A model generated the notes under the pieces. The model was not told where the DNA came from. It did no database searches and saw only the letters and a list, made by a program, of their open reading frames with translations. The position numbers were made by a program, and so were the translations under genes. From an uncultured Prochlorococcus sp. (GTDB taxonomy: Bacteria; Cyanobacteriota; Cyanobacteriia; PCC-6307; Cyanobiaceae): a DNA stretch of 64,000 nt. Location of the stretch: the NCBI GenBank assembly GCA_902558895.1, contig CACEFS010000002.1, positions 1-64,000 on the forward strand, read 5' to 3'. Shown in pieces: positions 14,633 to 20,783 of the stretch; position 1 is the stretch's first letter; the number at the start of each line of letters is the position of its first letter.

Positions 14633-14719
14633 GGAGGGGTGGTCGAGTGGTTTAAGGCTCTAGTCTTGAAAACTAGCGTGTCTGCAAGGGCACCGTGGGT
14701 TCGAATCCCACCCCCTCCG
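14633..14719 (+). tRNA. tRNA-Ser (anticodon UGA)
   Basis: This is a full cloverleaf. The acceptor GGAGGGG pairs with CCCCTCC, the anticodon arm is CTAGT-CTTGAAA-ACTAG with anticodon TGA at 14667-14669, a long variable arm of class II type follows, and the T arm is GTGGG-TTCGAAT-CCCAC. CCA is not encoded. It is the insertion site of the whole island. Four partial copies surround it. Its 5' 40 bases are supplied by the upstream element, so the present gene is an element-chromosome hybrid. Confidence 0.95.
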
Positions 14720-14746
14720 TACTACACAACTGACTTTTCAAGGTAC

Positions 14747-14770
14747 AACTCCTTTTAGGAGTTTTTTTTA
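14747..14770 (+). terminator. Terminator of tRNA-Ser
   Basis: AACTCC-TTTT-AGGAGTT is followed by a T run. A copy of it follows the 3' half-tRNA at 15445. Confidence 0.8.
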
Positions 14771-14833
14771 TTTTCTTTGAATTTAGATTAGTTCCTTAGA
14801 GTTCTTCTCCATTACCGTAAATAGAGGAAAAAA

Positions 14834-14851
14834 CGGTTACATTTCGGTTAC
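14834..14851 (+). repeat. Paired CGGTTAC repeat, 11-bp period (middle small cassette, left end)
   Basis: CGGTTAC at 14834 and 14845. The same heptamer pair and spacing recur at 15379/15390 near the other end of the roughly 0.8-kb cassette. Confidence 0.7.
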
Positions 14852-14886
14852 ACATATTAAAGAGGTGCAAGGTGTAAGGGTTTCAT

Positions 14887-15303
14887 TTAAAAAGCTCTGT
14901 CTTCTAATGAAACTTTTTTGCATTTCCCTCTTCCATTTTTTCGAAATTCATAATCACCTCGTCTGGTACTACCATCGGCACCTATAAATGAACTAAATAT
15001 AAATCGACCATTAAACCTATTGATATTAAGAGAATACCTATCACCTGAACCAATTTCATAGCCAACGATATTAAAACTACCAGTAGACTGAGATAATCTC
15101 TGTTCATATGAATCTATTCCTTATACGACCACTTCACCTTTCTTAGGTTTTATAGCAACTTCAAGATATGGATATAGATGTGATGATGATTTACAAGCCA
15201 AATAAATCTCGTCAGGCCAAATCTTTTCAACAAAATCTTTTTCAGCATTAACAGCAGTAGGAAAAGCGATAGCAGCTAATAAAGGTATTAAAAATCTCTT
15301 CAC
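14887..15303 (-). pseudogene. Secreted protein with the shared signal peptide, interrupted by one stop codon
   Basis: It starts at GTG 15303 as VKRFLIPLLAAIAFPTAVNA and reads on to a TAA at 15121-15123 (61 codons). The same frame then stays open for a further 77 codons (GIDSYEQRLSQSTG ... KKVSLEDRAF) to a stop at 14887. The downstream part has normal protein character, so a single nonsense mutation in a 138-codon gene is the simplest reading. It is the only cargo of this small cassette. No domain is recognised. A leader hairpin lies directly upstream. Confidence 0.7.
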
Positions 15304-15330
15304 TAAAAATCAGCCAATGGCCCTTATTTT
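15304..15330 (-). repeat. Leader element before the interrupted secreted gene
   Basis: The minus strand reads AAATAAGGGCCATTGGCTG, then a T run and GTG. It is a variant of the leader at 4808-4834 in the same position relative to a start codon. Confidence 0.5.
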
Positions 15331-15378
15331 ATATCGATATTAGAAAAATAAAAACGTAATTATAAAGTAATTAAGTTT

Positions 15379-15396
15379 CGGTTACGTTTCGGTTAC
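15379..15396 (+). repeat. Paired CGGTTAC repeat, 11-bp period (middle small cassette, right end)
   Basis: CGGTTAC at 15379 and 15390, 49 bases before the half-tRNA at 15445. This mirrors the pair at 14834/14845. Confidence 0.7.
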
Positions 15397-15444
15397 ATTT
15401 GTTCCTTAAACAATACCAAATCAATTGATATGACTGGAAGCCAT

Positions 15445-15504
15445 CTAGACTTGAAAACTAGCGTGTCTGCAAGGGCACCGTGGGTTAGAATCCCACCCCC
15501 TCCG
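15445..15504 (+). repeat. 3' half of tRNA-Ser (second attachment remnant)
   Basis: It matches the intact tRNA from the anticodon arm (CTAGACTTGAAAACTAG) to the 3' end with two changes, one in the T loop (GGGTTAGAATCCC). No 5' half is present, so it is not a tRNA gene. The flank beyond it, including the terminator at 15532-15555, is also a copy of the flank of the intact tRNA. Confidence 0.9.
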
Positions 15505-15531
15505 TACTACACAACTGACTTCTCAAGATAT

Positions 15532-15555
15532 AACTCCTTTTAGGAGTTTTTTTAT
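15532..15555 (+). terminator. Duplicated tRNA-Ser terminator
   Basis: AACTCC-TTTT-AGGAGTT followed by T is identical in design to 14747-14770. It is part of the duplicated tRNA 3' flank. Confidence 0.75.
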
Positions 15556-15619
15556 TTTCTTTGAGAATAGATTAATTCCTTATAGTTCCCCTCAGTTACC
15601 GTATATTGGATAACAAAAA

Positions 15620-15665
15620 CGGTCATATTTCGGTCATAATGTTTGAAACGGTCATAAGCGGTCAT
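15620..15665 (+). repeat. CGGTCAT repeats (third cassette, left end)
   Basis: CGGTCAT occurs at 15620 and 15631 (11 bp apart), and again at 15649 and 15659. The same motif recurs near the right end of this cassette at 16662/16673. Confidence 0.7.
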
Positions 15666-15705
15666 ATCAGACTAGAGTATTTAAATTTTGACAATCGATC
15701 TACAA

Positions 15706-15729
15706 TAAAGGGCAACTATCCACTATTTT
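15706..15729 (+). repeat. Leader element before the DUF3303-like gene
   Basis: ATAAAGGGCAACTATCCAC followed by T-rich sequence ends directly at ATG 15730. It is a weaker variant of the 4808 leader. Confidence 0.45.
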
Positions 15730-16011
15730 ATGCTGTTTCTTATTTCTTATAAATTTACTGATGCAAAAGCCCAAGACCAGGGATCCAAAATGTTAAAAGA
15801 ATGGTATGACCAAGGAGGGCCGCAAAATAGACCAGAGGGTTATGACGTTAAATCTTGGATTTTCTTACCTCAACATGGCAATGGTTACTCTGTTGTAGAT
15901 GCTGATTCATTAGAAACTATTTGGAAACAGTGGCGTCCTTGGAGAGAATTATTGGAATTTACTATTGAACCTTGTGCAGATTTAGATCAGACAGTAGCTC
16001 TTTATTGTTAA
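15730..16011 (+). CDS. DUF3303-like small protein (93 aa)
   Basis: It reads MLFLISYKFTDAKAQDQ, then GGPQNRPEGYDVKSWIFLPQHGNGYSVVDAD and a W...W...WRELLEFTIEPC pattern. This is the ferredoxin-like DUF3303 layout also seen at 2618-2890. The leader abuts its start. The TAA stop overlaps an ATG that begins a decayed signal-peptide gene, the same gene order as at 4835-5099. The function is unknown and it is probably cytoplasmic. Confidence 0.65.
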   Translation: MLFLISYKFTDAKAQDQGSKMLKEWYDQGGPQNRPEGYDVKSWIFLPQHGNGYSVVDADSLETIWKQWRPWRELLEFTIEPCADLDQTVALYC

Positions 16012-16055
16012 TGAAAGGCTTACTAATCCCACTACTTTCTCCTTACAACGATTAA
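16011..16055 (+). pseudogene. Remnant of the shared signal-peptide gene (14 codons)
   Basis: The ATG overlaps the previous TAA. The peptide MKGLLIPLLSPYND matches the first nine residues of the shared signal peptide and then stops. The mature part has been lost. Confidence 0.6.
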
Positions 16056-16133
16056 GAGTATTTTCTTTAAGACTTTACTTTGTTCTATTTATTGACTATT
16101 AATTAAATAAAAAGACAAAAATTAATATTTTGA

Positions 16134-16541
16134 ATGGATAATTATAGTAATACTGTAAATTGGTTTTTTGGAAAAGCGAGAGAATTTTTTGGCCCAGAGC
16201 CCGGTGCTCTTGTACCGTTAAATATTCTTGCCGCTTTTTTTGCTCATGAACACTCCGACGCTTCGATGAGAATCCTTCATGGCTATACCTCTATAGGTCT
16301 AGTTATTGGGATTTTTAGTGCATTTAGTATTTTTATGAATATCCGTTCAAAGTTTAAAAAGATAAGAGTTTTCGTACCTTTACTAATAATTAATGTATGG
16401 GCTTTCTATGTGAATACTTGGGTAGCCATAAATGGTATGGGTATTCCTTATGGTAAACAATTTCATATATTTTTAGCAATTTTAATCATTGCAAATTATT
16501 TTGTATTTAGAAGATATACAAATTTAAAAGAGGTATCCTAG
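16134..16541 (+). CDS. Small multi-pass membrane protein (135 aa)
   Basis: This is unrecognised. It has three or so hydrophobic helices (about residues 50-68, 78-96 and 108-126). The start MDNYSNTVNWFFGKAREFFGPEPG is polar. A His-rich loop (FFAHEHSDASMRILHGYTS) and a second His (KQFHIF) could bind a cofactor, in the manner of small haem or quinone membrane proteins, but this is speculative. It is cargo of the third cassette, which ends with repeats at 16662. Confidence 0.6.
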   Translation: MDNYSNTVNWFFGKAREFFGPEPGALVPLNILAAFFAHEHSDASMRILHGYTSIGLVIGIFSAFSIFMNIRSKFKKIRVFVPLLIINVWAFYVNTWVAINGMGIPYGKQFHIFLAILIIANYFVFRRYTNLKEVS

Positions 16542-16599
16542 ATAATTTATTCATAAAAACTTTAAATAAAAAATTAAATTCATAAGTGAAGGCAAATAA

Positions 16600-16644
16600 A
16601 TGAAACGTTTACTAATTACAGAATCCTATAGATATTTATTGAAT
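16600..16644 (+). pseudogene. Remnant of the shared signal-peptide start
   Basis: TAAATGAAACGTTTACTAAT reproduces the TAAATGAAACGCTTACTA junction of the secreted genes. The frame then reads ITESYRYLLN and stops. No preceding gene ends here now. Confidence 0.5.
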
Positions 16645-16661
16645 TAATTTCTTTAATAAAA

Positions 16662-16679
16662 CGGGCATATTTCGGTCAT
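16662..16679 (+). repeat. Paired CGG(G/T)CAT repeat, 11-bp period (third cassette, right end)
   Basis: CGGGCAT at 16662 and CGGTCAT at 16673 lie 49 bases before the half-tRNA at 16728. They match the left-end repeats at 15620-15665. Confidence 0.65.
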
Positions 16680-16727
16680 ATCTATTCCTTAAAACATAGA
16701 GAATCTACTGATATTACTAAAGAAGAT

Positions 16728-16786
16728 CTAGACTAGAAACTACTGTGTCTGCAAGGGGACCGTGGGTTTTAATCCCACCCCCTCCG
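16728..16786 (+). repeat. 3' half of tRNA-Ser (outermost right attachment remnant)
   Basis: The degenerate anticodon arm is CTAGACTAGAAACTA. A nearly complete variable arm, T arm (GTGGGTTTTAATCCCAC) and acceptor 3' strand CCCCCTCCG follow. It has more changes than the copy at 15445, so it is probably the older site. It is the right edge of the island. Confidence 0.85.
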
Positions 16787-16869
16787 TCCTCTTAAAAAGA
16801 GACTGAAGTTTAACAGCATAATATTAACGCTTTTTTGATACGTCTTTGTTAGAATATATTTATTTTTTT

Positions 16870-17070
16870 ATGAGTAAAGGATTCGCCACAGATACTTTAA
16901 TATCCAAAAAATCGAAAAAAAAAATTTTTTCAAAGGAACCTCAAGGAAGATTAATATCTTGGTCCCCTTGGCCACCAGCTAATTTTCAAACAAGATATCC
17001 CGCTTTCCCTTTTGTTCTTACAATATTAATCATAGTGATCGGGCAGTGGTATCTATCTTTACTAAGATAA
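16870..17070 (+). CDS. Small membrane protein (66 aa)
   Basis: I take ATG 16870 (MSKGFATDTLISKK...), not the earlier in-frame start at 16846. The N-terminal 40 residues are basic and polar with a WSPWPPANFQTRYP segment. One hydrophobic helix near the C-terminus (FPFVLTILIIVIGQWYLSLL) anchors it. The family is not recognised. It is the first gene to the right of the island and probably a resident gene, with a possible thylakoid location. Confidence 0.55.
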   Translation: MSKGFATDTLISKKSKKKIFSKEPQGRLISWSPWPPANFQTRYPAFPFVLTILIIVIGQWYLSLLR

Positions 17071-17124
17071 CCTGAAAATGATTTTTTCTTTAAATTTAAG
17101 ATGATTTGAGTTTGAGAATTTATT

Positions 17125-17709
17125 TTGTTTTTTTCAATTTTATTATTAGCCCATTTTCAGGCGGCATTTATCCCAATATTATTAGGAATTAGATCGATCA
17201 AAAAATTCAAACACATTCGCAAGAACGAATTGATACCTTTCGGCTTTATTTTTTTAGGATTGGCATCGATTTCTGAAATGATAGATCATACCCAAACATC
17301 TTGGATTTATGTAGATCATTCCTCTTTATTTAATTGGTTGTTTTATTCTTTCCTATCTTTAGGTCTAACATGTTTATCAATATCAGTTACAAAAAGTTTA
17401 TTTTTTCAAAAAACTAATTTTTGCATTTCTTTATGTTCAATAATCTCATATTTTTTATTTGGTAAAACTATGGCTCTTCTTTTTCAAGTAATTATAAGTA
17501 TCATTCTAATAATAAATTGGCAAAGAGTTTTTAAAGATTGGCTTTTCATCCTTTACCCAATATTTGGTATTTTTTTTACGACTTTCTTTGGAACAAGACT
17601 CTCAATTAGTGGCGATCAATTTTGGCATGTTTTAATAGGCCCATCAGGAACAATTAGCGTACTTACCTTTTATTTAGTTTTAAAGAGATCGGACAAAAAA
17701 TTTACTTAA
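17125..17709 (+). CDS. Multi-pass membrane protein of unknown function (194 aa)
   Basis: It starts at TTG 17125. There are five or six hydrophobic segments across its length. His residues occur in loops (DHTQTSWIYVDHSS). The layout is that of a small integral membrane protein with no transport motif I can name. It is followed 7 bases later by a secreted protein gene, so the two are probably co-transcribed. Confidence 0.55.
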   Translation: MFFSILLLAHFQAAFIPILLGIRSIKKFKHIRKNELIPFGFIFLGLASISEMIDHTQTSWIYVDHSSLFNWLFYSFLSLGLTCLSISVTKSLFFQKTNFCISLCSIISYFLFGKTMALLFQVIISIILIINWQRVFKDWLFILYPIFGIFFTTFFGTRLSISGDQFWHVLIGPSGTISVLTFYLVLKRSDKKFT

Positions 17710-17716
17710 GTTTCTA

Positions 17717-18046
17717 ATGAAAAAATTTGTATTTGCAAGTTTTATAGTGTGCTTAGTCACAATAATTTCGCCAGTTGGTATCCTTGCTGATACGGCACTT
17801 GATATTTACATGAATGATTTTTATTCTAAATCGAATGAAGCTAGCCAAATTCTCAAAGAAATCGAAAATAGTCTAAAAGAGGGGTCAAGAAAAAAAGTAT
17901 GCTCTAGGCAAAGAGAGGCTGCAAGATTAGGTCTATTAGCTAATAAATCATTAATCAAAGCCTTTGAAATTGAGGGAGCTAATCCACCAATGCAAGCAAT
18001 AAAGGCAAGTCAACAAAGATGGGAATCTATTCTGAATGAGTGCTGA
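17717..18046 (+). CDS. Small secreted protein (109 aa)
   Basis: The signal peptide MKKFVFASFIVCLVTIISPVGILA, cleaved after LA, is different from the island signal peptide. The mature helix-rich part has two Cys (VCSRQ and the C-terminal NEC) that may form a disulphide. The function is unknown. It lies directly after the membrane protein gene. Confidence 0.6.
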   Translation: MKKFVFASFIVCLVTIISPVGILADTALDIYMNDFYSKSNEASQILKEIENSLKEGSRKKVCSRQREAARLGLLANKSLIKAFEIEGANPPMQAIKASQQRWESILNEC

Positions 18047-18073
18047 AGAAAGTCAGTAAATCTATAAATCTTT

Positions 18074-18511
18074 TTAAATTTGCATTCTTACAGATTTGCT
18101 AATTAAGGGTATTTCAGGCTCAACTCCATAAATACATTGAAAAATTGAATAGATAAAAATACAAAGTGTAAATACAAAAATAATTGAGCCTAATTCAACT
18201 ATGGGAAATATTCTCAAGAGATATGAAATTATAATCAAAGCAATATCAATAAGTAATGCTTGACATGCGTTATATCTAACGAAATAAGGGACTTTTGGAT
18301 TTCTTGCTAATCCAGCAAACAAAATTATAAATAATAAAAAACTACCAAAAGGCAAAGATTTTTCAATTATTGCTATTGGAAAAGTTAGAAATAACAGTAT
18401 TTTTAAAAAAGAATATTTATAAAACAAATAATATCCAAAAGGTATTGATGCCTTTAACGGCAAGGTATACAAAAATACTGATGAGAGTCTCTGGAATATC
18501 TGATTCAACAT
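18074..18511 (-). CDS. Tic20-family membrane protein (145 aa)
   Basis: Four hydrophobic segments surround a conserved loop (GLARNPKVPYFVRYNACQALLIDIALII), typical of the Tic20/Ycf60 family. In plastids Tic20 is part of the inner-envelope import channel. The cyanobacterial role is less clear but it is an integral membrane protein. The C-terminal EIPLISKSVRMQI also fits the family. It is transcribed alone. Confidence 0.8.
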   Translation of the reverse strand: MLNQIFQRLSSVFLYTLPLKASIPFGYYLFYKYSFLKILLFLTFPIAIIEKSLPFGSFLLFIILFAGLARNPKVPYFVRYNACQALLIDIALIIISYLLRIFPIVELGSIIFVFTLCIFIYSIFQCIYGVEPEIPLISKSVRMQI

Positions 18512-18641
18512 GTTGTTGAAATTTAGTACTAATATTTTAACCTAATTTTTCTTAACTTAATTAAAGGGCCAGCCTCGAAAATTTCAACTTTTGCAGATGG
18601 TTATTTAATATTAGATAATTGATTAAGGTTCATAATTCAAA

Positions 18642-19031
18642 ATGCGTATCCTACATACAATGTTGAGAGTTGGAGATTTAGATAAATCCATTGACTTCTA
18701 TGTCAATAGATTAGGCATGAATTTATTAAGAAAAAAGGATTACCCGCATGGAGAGTTCACTTTGGCATTTGTTGGTTATGGCTCAGAAAAAGAAAATGCA
18801 GTAATTGAATTAACTTATAACTGGGACAAAAAGTCTGACGACTATGAGCTTGGAGATAAATATGGTCATATAGCTATTGGAGTAAAAGATATTCATCTTA
18901 TTTGCCAACGATTAGAAAATAATGGTTGTAAAGTAACAACCAAACCTAAAACAATGAAAAATAGTAATACTGTCTTAGCCTTTGTTGAGGACCCTGATGG
19001 ATATAAAATTGAACTTATTGAAAGAGATTAA
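18642..19031 (+). CDS. gloA: Lactoylglutathione lyase (glyoxalase I)
   Basis: The 129-aa protein opens [26 protein letters not shown] and has the metal ligands expected of glyoxalase I: His5, Glu in VIELTYNW, His in YGHIAIGV, and Glu in YKIELIE near the end. It converts the methylglyoxal-glutathione hemithioacetal to lactoylglutathione. It is of normal bacterial length. The stretch upstream (18512-18641) has no other gene. Confidence 0.92.
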   Translation: MRILHTMLRVGDLDKSIDFYVNRLGMNLLRKKDYPHGEFTLAFVGYGSEKENAVIELTYNWDKKSDDYELGDKYGHIAIGVKDIHLICQRLENNGCKVTTKPKTMKNSNTVLAFVEDPDGYKIELIERD

Positions 19032-19241
19032 AAGTTCGGGAGTTTTAATTAAATAAACAAATAAAGAAGTTTAAAAAAGATTAATTCTCAAATATATTTT
19101 TTTTCAATTAACTGGAAAACTCCCAATATTTTATATTTGATAGATTTTGCAGTTTCAATGGATGTAAAAGATTATTTCTAAGCTTAGGAATCCAAAAAAA
19201 AACAAGCATAAATAATTTAATACTTCAAAAAATCTAATTTA

Positions 19242-19277
19242 AATCTATTTAGATTATATAGACAATCTATTTAGATT
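19242..19277 (+). promoter_or_regulatory. Double operator for the downstream RHH gene
   Basis: AATCTATTTAGATT occurs at 19242-19255 and again at 19264-19277, 22 bp apart, about two helical turns. Each copy is a near-palindrome. A third half-site, AATCTA, lies at 19231. They lie 30 to 65 bases before the start of a ribbon-helix-helix protein, as expected for self-repression. Confidence 0.6.
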
Positions 19278-19307
19278 TAATTATTATAGAATTATCTCAT
19301 AAAGCTT

Positions 19308-19805
19308 ATGCCTAGTAATTGGTCAAAAATAAGAGATGAATGGCTTAATAGAACCGCCATTACAAAAGATGACGCTAAATGGGCACTAGAAGCTTTAATT
19401 AATTCTGAAGAAGAGTTATTTGAAATAGAACAAAAAATCAAGAATAAAGAGGATGTTATAAGCCAAGTAAAGTTTTTGAAGAAAAAGGTTAAAGAAACCA
19501 TTTCCTCGAAAGAACTTAGTCTTGATGATATTGCATTAAATACATCAAACTCAAACAAAGTACAAATCTCAGTACCATCAAATCTTACTTATCTTATGAA
19601 AGTTTGGGCCGCAGCAGAGGGTCGGGATCTATCAAGTGTTGCTTTTCAGTGTTTAGAAACTGGCATAAGGGAAATGAAAAGCAAAGGTTCAATACCTTCA
19701 GTAGCAGTAAATAGATATGACTCGGCCTGTCAAAAAAGGATTGCACTAGCAGAAGTAAACAATCTATTGGAGAAATACGAAATAGCACAGAATGAAATCA
19801 AATAA
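19308..19805 (+). CDS. Ribbon-helix-helix-like DNA-binding protein (165 aa)
   Basis: The N-terminal half is helical (DDAKWALEALINSEEELFEIEQKIKNKEDVISQVK). The C-terminal half contains NKVQISVPSNLTYLMKVWAAAEGRDLSSVAFQCLETGIREM (~residues 83-123), which fits a CopG/RHH fold: one strand then two helices. It is followed 3 bases later by the next gene, a two-gene operon with two operator-like repeats upstream. That layout recalls an antitoxin-toxin or autoregulated pair. The role is inferred. Confidence 0.55.
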   Translation: MPSNWSKIRDEWLNRTAITKDDAKWALEALINSEEELFEIEQKIKNKEDVISQVKFLKKKVKETISSKELSLDDIALNTSNSNKVQISVPSNLTYLMKVWAAAEGRDLSSVAFQCLETGIREMKSKGSIPSVAVNRYDSACQKRIALAEVNNLLEKYEIAQNEIK

Positions 19806-19807
19806 TT

Positions 19808-20200
19808 ATGAATAACAGAAAAATCATTAAAGGCTACAAAACATTAATATCATCAAGGTTTAATGTAGATAATTCTAAGAATAAATTCAAAGATGGAATA
19901 ATTTATACTCTTTATTCTGATGAATCAAATTCACTTAAATTTGGTTTTGCTGAAAATGATAAAGTTCTAGAAAAAAAATTATCAAGTGAGACATTAATAA
20001 TATTGGATATGAAAAAAGGTAACAAGAAAGATCTATTTTTACTAATATTCACCCTAAAAGAACTTGGTATCAAATATTCAGGCAATCTTTATTACAAATA
20101 CTCAGGATCTTTAATGAGACATTTGTCTACTTTAGGTTGGCCTGTTGGAAAGTCACTTTATAAACAAAGAAAGATTAAAAAAGAACTTTTATGTGCATAA
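19808..20200 (+). CDS. Hypothetical partner of the RHH protein, possible degenerate GIY-YIG fold (130 aa)
   Basis: The segment DGIIYTLYSDESNSLKFGFAENDKVLEKKLSS is reminiscent of the GIY-YIG start of T5orf172-type proteins (YxYL...xKIGxT...). The catalytic Arg and Glu are not obvious. The C-terminus is basic. It starts 3 bases after the RHH gene, so it is co-expressed. A nuclease-type toxin or partner is possible, and a divergent DNA-binding protein equally so. Confidence 0.5.
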   Translation: MNNRKIIKGYKTLISSRFNVDNSKNKFKDGIIYTLYSDESNSLKFGFAENDKVLEKKLSSETLIILDMKKGNKKDLFLLIFTLKELGIKYSGNLYYKYSGSLMRHLSTLGWPVGKSLYKQRKIKKELLCA

Positions 20201-20202
20201 AT

Positions 20203-20676
20203 TTAGATGTAATCACATTCTAAAGTTTCTCTTGTATCTCTATTTGTAATTGGGTTAGTGCCAGAGGCACTTTCACAAAATTTCCTAAGAATATCTTTTG
20301 GCAAATAAACATTTGTGAAGTCTGCACCTTGTATTTTTACATTTTCAAACTGTGTACTATAAGCAAAAGAATCCTCCAAGTTAGTATTTGATAAATCTGT
20401 TCCATCTAAAACAGCTGAGTCTAAAGTTACTTCTCTTAAGTTGGAGTTACTTAAATTAGTATCTTTCAATTTAGCTCCATAAAGAGTCGCATTTTGGAGC
20501 TCACAACCTGATAAGTTTGCGTCTTGTAAATCAGTCAAATAGAAAGTTGCTCCTTTTAAATCAGATCCAGAAAAATCAGCCCCTACCAAGGATTGTTTCC
20601 CATAATCCAACGCAGCGAAGGCTCTGAAAGGCAGGGTTAAAACAATTATTAAAACGGTTAAAATTATAAATCTCAT
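20203..20676 (-). CDS. Secreted pentapeptide-repeat protein (157 aa)
   Basis: A signal peptide (MRFIILTVLIIVLTLPFRAFA) precedes about ten A(D/N)LXX-type pentapeptides: GADFSGSDLKGATFYLTDLQDANLSGCELQNATLY and so on. These form a right-handed quadrilateral beta helix. The C-terminus has two Cys (FCESASG, LECDYI). Such exported or lumenal proteins are common in cyanobacteria and their roles are mostly unknown. It converges on the gene at 19808. Confidence 0.85.
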   Translation of the reverse strand: MRFIILTVLIIVLTLPFRAFAALDYGKQSLVGADFSGSDLKGATFYLTDLQDANLSGCELQNATLYGAKLKDTNLSNSNLREVTLDSAVLDGTDLSNTNLEDSFAYSTQFENVKIQGADFTNVYLPKDILRKFCESASGTNPITNRDTRETLECDYI

Positions 20677-20783
20677 TTTTTTGAAAAGTATTTCAATAAA
20701 TTCTAACTTCTTAAGCTGAAATCTAAAAATTAATAATTTACTGAATGCTATATTTATTGAAATAACATATCACAAACAAGGTT

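Larger units (their letters stand above)
5892..14672. mobile_element. Tycheposon-like, phage-satellite-type integrative element (about 8.8 kb)
   Basis: It is bounded by a 40-bp direct repeat of the 5' half of tRNA-Ser (5852-5891 and 14633-14672) and by paired GTTTCCGA repeats near both ends. Contents in order: Xis-like HTH, small ORF, prim-pol, VapE-like helicase, small ORF, short tyrosine recombinase, three phage-like ORFs including a TerS-like protein, two secreted cargo genes and a long tyrosine recombinase next to the intact tRNA. Integrase, Xis, prim-pol/helicase and a TerS-like gene without capsid genes recall phage satellites. Integration at a tRNA in Prochlorococcus fits tycheposons. 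It looks intact apart from a frame change in the replication gene. Confidence 0.8.

Noticed and set aside
15445-15504. Second and third tRNA-Ser genes (also at 16728)
   Set aside because: Only the 3' half from the anticodon arm is present. There is no acceptor 5' strand or D arm, so these are attachment remnants.
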